The position numbers and the translations under genes are program-made. Under the pieces are notes generated by a model that saw nothing but the letters and a program-made list of their open reading frames with translations, had not been told where the DNA came from and searched no databases. A stretch of 5,014 nucleotides of DNA, from NCBI GenBank assembly GCA_023663505.1, contig JAMPHH010000102.1:1-5014 (forward strand), in the 5' to 3' direction. Each line of letters begins with the position of its first letter. The stretch's first letter is position 1. The stretch comes from Muribaculum sp. (GTDB lineage: Bacteria > Bacillota > Clostridia > Lachnospirales > Lachnospiraceae). Below are positions 3,402 through 5,014 of the stretch, one piece after another.

Positions 3402-4712
3402 TCAGCCCGGGCCAAAATATTTCCCGTTTGTGCTATAATTCGTGTCGTCCCGCGTCATTTCCCATAACCCACAAAAATCCACATAAATGGTATCAGTATC
3501 ATTCGGATTCACATAAATATCCGAACCAAATGCCGAGTATATGTTTCCATGCTGCATCGACTCCTGTTCGTCCGGTACATAATAATGAACACGGACATAA
3601 TCCTCCCACCCCTGCATCTGTACCTCATAACCCTCCCGCCTATTATACACATCTCTGAGAGCGATTGTATCCGTGTCTAATCGATTCATTTCGTAAATCG
3701 GCTTCCTTGTCCAAGAAACACCCCCGTTTGCAGCAAATAAATACATATCCTGTGCATTAGAAAACGAATCCTGTCCTATCTCCACGGAAAACTGGATTGC
3801 CGCTTCTTCATATAACAAGACTGCGATTTGTTTCAGCTCCTCCACTCCCGCGTCACTGATATTGGCAGTTACCCCTTGTCTATCATGGTTAGTATCGTCT
3901 ATCTCCACAACACGCTCTGCAAAACGCCATTGCCCATAGAGGTGTTCCTCCAAAAATTGTTGTTCTTCCTCGGACAAAGGCTTAAGTTTTTCATTCGTAT
4001 TATAATTCGTATCGTCCCGTGTCATTTCCCATAACCCGCAGAAATCCACGTAAATTGTATCAGTATCACTCGGATTCACATAAATGTCCGAACCAAACGG
4101 CAAATATATGTCGCTCCCATAGTAGTGTTTTGATTCTTGAGCGTTCGATGCATAATAACGGACATGAATATAATCTTCCCACCCCTGCATCTGTACCTCA
4201 TAACCCTCCCACCAATTATACACATCTCTGAGAACAATTGTATCCGTGTCTAATCGATTCATTTCATAAATTGGCTTCCTCGTCCAAGAAAAGCCTCCGT
4301 ATGCAGCCCAAAAATACATATCCCGTGCATTGGAAAAAGAATTTTGTTCTATCTCTACGGGAAAACGAACCACATCTTCTCCATATAGCATGACTGCTGT
4401 TTGTTTAAGCTCCTCCACTCCCGCATCACTTATATTGGCAGCCCTGTGATGACTATTATTCTCATCAATTCCCACAACGCGGTTGGCAAAACGCCATTGC
4501 CCGTAGAGGTGTTCCTCCAGAAATTGTTGTTCTCCCTCTGGCAAAAGCTCCGATATGTCCACCGCAAGAGCTTTTTCTTCAAAACTCGCCGCAGAGCGCC
4601 CTGAGTCGGAATCCGCCATGCAATCACGCAGAATAAAGCCCAAGCCCCCTGACAAAACCGCGATAAATAATCCTAAAATCACATGTAAATACACTGTTTT
4701 TCTTCCGTTCAT
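3402..4712 (-). CDS. Membrane-anchored protein with two tandem copies of a ~180-aa domain, 436 aa
   Basis: I do not recognise a named family. Residues 1-6 are short and basic, 7-28 form a hydrophobic anchor, and the rest is probably outside the membrane. Two homologous domains follow, about 61-240 and 250-429, offset by exactly 189 residues (567 bp). Each has FLEEHLYGQWRF, SDAGVEELKQ, WTRKPIYEMNRLDTDTI, GYEVQMQGWEDY, FGSDIYVNP, and ends in FCGLWEMTRDDTNY with a single Cys (225, 414). The opening G-x-W and the beta-rich pattern are reminiscent of lipocalin-like (calycin) domains, but this is inference. Cys31 sits in LRDC, a poor lipobox, so a lipoprotein is unlikely. The ATG at 4712 has only a modest ribosome site (GGGG about 12 nt upstream, or ATGGA closer). 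The stop is followed by TTTTTT (3399-3394) without a good hairpin. Confidence 0.8.
   Translation of the reverse strand: MNGRKTVYLHVILGLFIAVLSGGLGFILRDCMADSDSGRSAASFEEKALAVDISELLPEGEQQFLEEHLYGQWRFANRVVGIDENNSHHRAANISDAGVEELKQTAVMLYGEDVVRFPVEIEQNSFSNARDMYFWAAYGGFSWTRKPIYEMNRLDTDTIVLRDVYNWWEGYEVQMQGWEDYIHVRYYASNAQESKHYYGSDIYLPFGSDIYVNPSDTDTIYVDFCGLWEMTRDDTNYNTNEKLKPLSEEEQQFLEEHLYGQWRFAERVVEIDDTNHDRQGVTANISDAGVEELKQIAVLLYEEAAIQFSVEIGQDSFSNAQDMYLFAANGGVSWTRKPIYEMNRLDTDTIALRDVYNRREGYEVQMQGWEDYVRVHYYVPDEQESMQHGNIYSAFGSDIYVNPNDTDTIYVDFCGLWEMTRDDTNYSTNGKYFGPG
3426..4532 (-). repeat. Tandem 567-bp duplication inside the 436-aa gene
   Basis: Copy A covers 3993-4532 and copy B 3426-3965. Matching blocks such as cccataaccc (3461 and 4028) lie exactly 567 bp apart. 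Long stretches are nearly identical in DNA, for example the parts encoding WTRKPIYEMNRL and WEMTRDDTNY. The stretch encoding about residues 107-130 and the segment before the FGSDIYVNP motif have diverged more, with balanced small indels. Confidence 0.9.
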
Positions 4713-5014
4713 TCCATCTGCCCCGTCCCATATGATTCTCTCAAAAGCACACCCTATTTCAAATCCAACAATTCATCATAAGAATAAATTACATATAACG
4801 CAAAACACTATTTATAATGCTCCGATAAATCTCTTATCCTTGTATATGTATACCCTTCCCTTCTATAAGGCTTGTCATAATAGTAAACCTAATCTTCCTC
4901 TCTCCTGTGTTCCTTTAATATGCCCAAATATCCTCCAATTCCTCATATGGAATAATAAACTTTAGTTCCCGACCCAAAATTATTACCACATTATTCCGGC
5001 AACATCAGCTCGTC
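4713..5014. other. 302 bases without an intact gene; fragments of open frame on the - strand
   Basis: No complete gene is visible. On the - strand the edge opens with DELMLPE and TAA at 4993-4991, possibly the end of an upstream gene. In another frame 4989-4915 reads VVIILGRELKFIIPYEELED then IWAY and a stop, which looks like a protein C-terminus without a start. A third short piece near 4770-4800 ends YSYDELLDLK. Together they suggest decayed coding sequence. A weak promoter for the 436-aa gene may be TTGCGT (4803-4798), 17 nt, TATGAT (4780-4775). Confidence 0.4.

Noticed and set aside
4619..4621. Lipobox at Cys31 of the 436-aa protein
   Set aside because: LRDC has charged residues where a lipobox needs small neutral ones; an uncleaved N-terminal anchor fits better.
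3428..4965. Several + strand open frames opposite and upstream of the 436-aa gene
   Set aside because: Antisense shadows, including two homologous ones produced by the tandem duplication; no ribosome sites or recognisable protein features.
1..5014. CRISPR array, transposase, integrase, rRNA or known riboswitch
   Set aside because: No regularly spaced repeats other than the coding duplication, and no recombinase or rRNA sequence was seen on either strand.

Overview
The window looks like an accessory stretch of a low-to-mid GC Firmicutes chromosome, most likely a Lachnospiraceae-type Clostridia. This rests on strong GGAGG/AAGGGG ribosome sites, sigma-A promoters with 17-nt spacers, a Firmicutes holin-like mini-toxin, a HicB tail of clostridial type, and a cytosolic PQQ-like propeller. 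No species can be named from sequence alone.

Left part, + strand (1-600): the 3' end of a hicB-like antitoxin gene, a second degenerate copy of that 3' end about 135 bases downstream, then a probable type I toxin-antitoxin locus. The toxin is a 27-residue membrane peptide (379-462). A convergent antisense RNA with a near-consensus promoter overlaps the toxin 3' end, and a second short RNA diverges just upstream of the toxin promoter.

Middle, - strand (658-1056): a tightly packed array of five tRNA genes, in transcription order Ser(TGA), Glu(TTC), Glu(CTC), His(GTG), Tyr(GTA), separated by only 1-6 bases and mostly without encoded CCA. A canonical intrinsic terminator (1057-1092) ends at the first base of tRNA-Ser. 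Above it lie a 50-codon Cys-rich small ORF (1129-1281) and a PQQ-like beta-propeller gene (1401-2417). The -10 regions of the small ORF and the propeller gene share the same dyad at the same spacing (TAT-A/G-CC-N3-GGTA-T/C-AAT), which suggests co-regulation.

Right part, - strand (2567-5014): a two-TM membrane-protein gene interrupted by an in-frame TGA and lacking a recognisable C-terminal half (pseudogene), then a 436-residue membrane-anchored protein made of two tandem copies of an about 180-residue domain (period 567 bp), then about 300 bases without an intact gene that hold fragments of open reading frame.

The genes do not form one obvious pathway. The picture is a patchwork of toxin-antitoxin modules, mobile-looking tRNAs, decayed genes and lineage-specific envelope or sensor-like proteins. 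The best candidates for something undescribed are the propeller/small-ORF pair with its shared operator, the terminator directly before the tRNA array, and the three-RNA arrangement around the mini-toxin.
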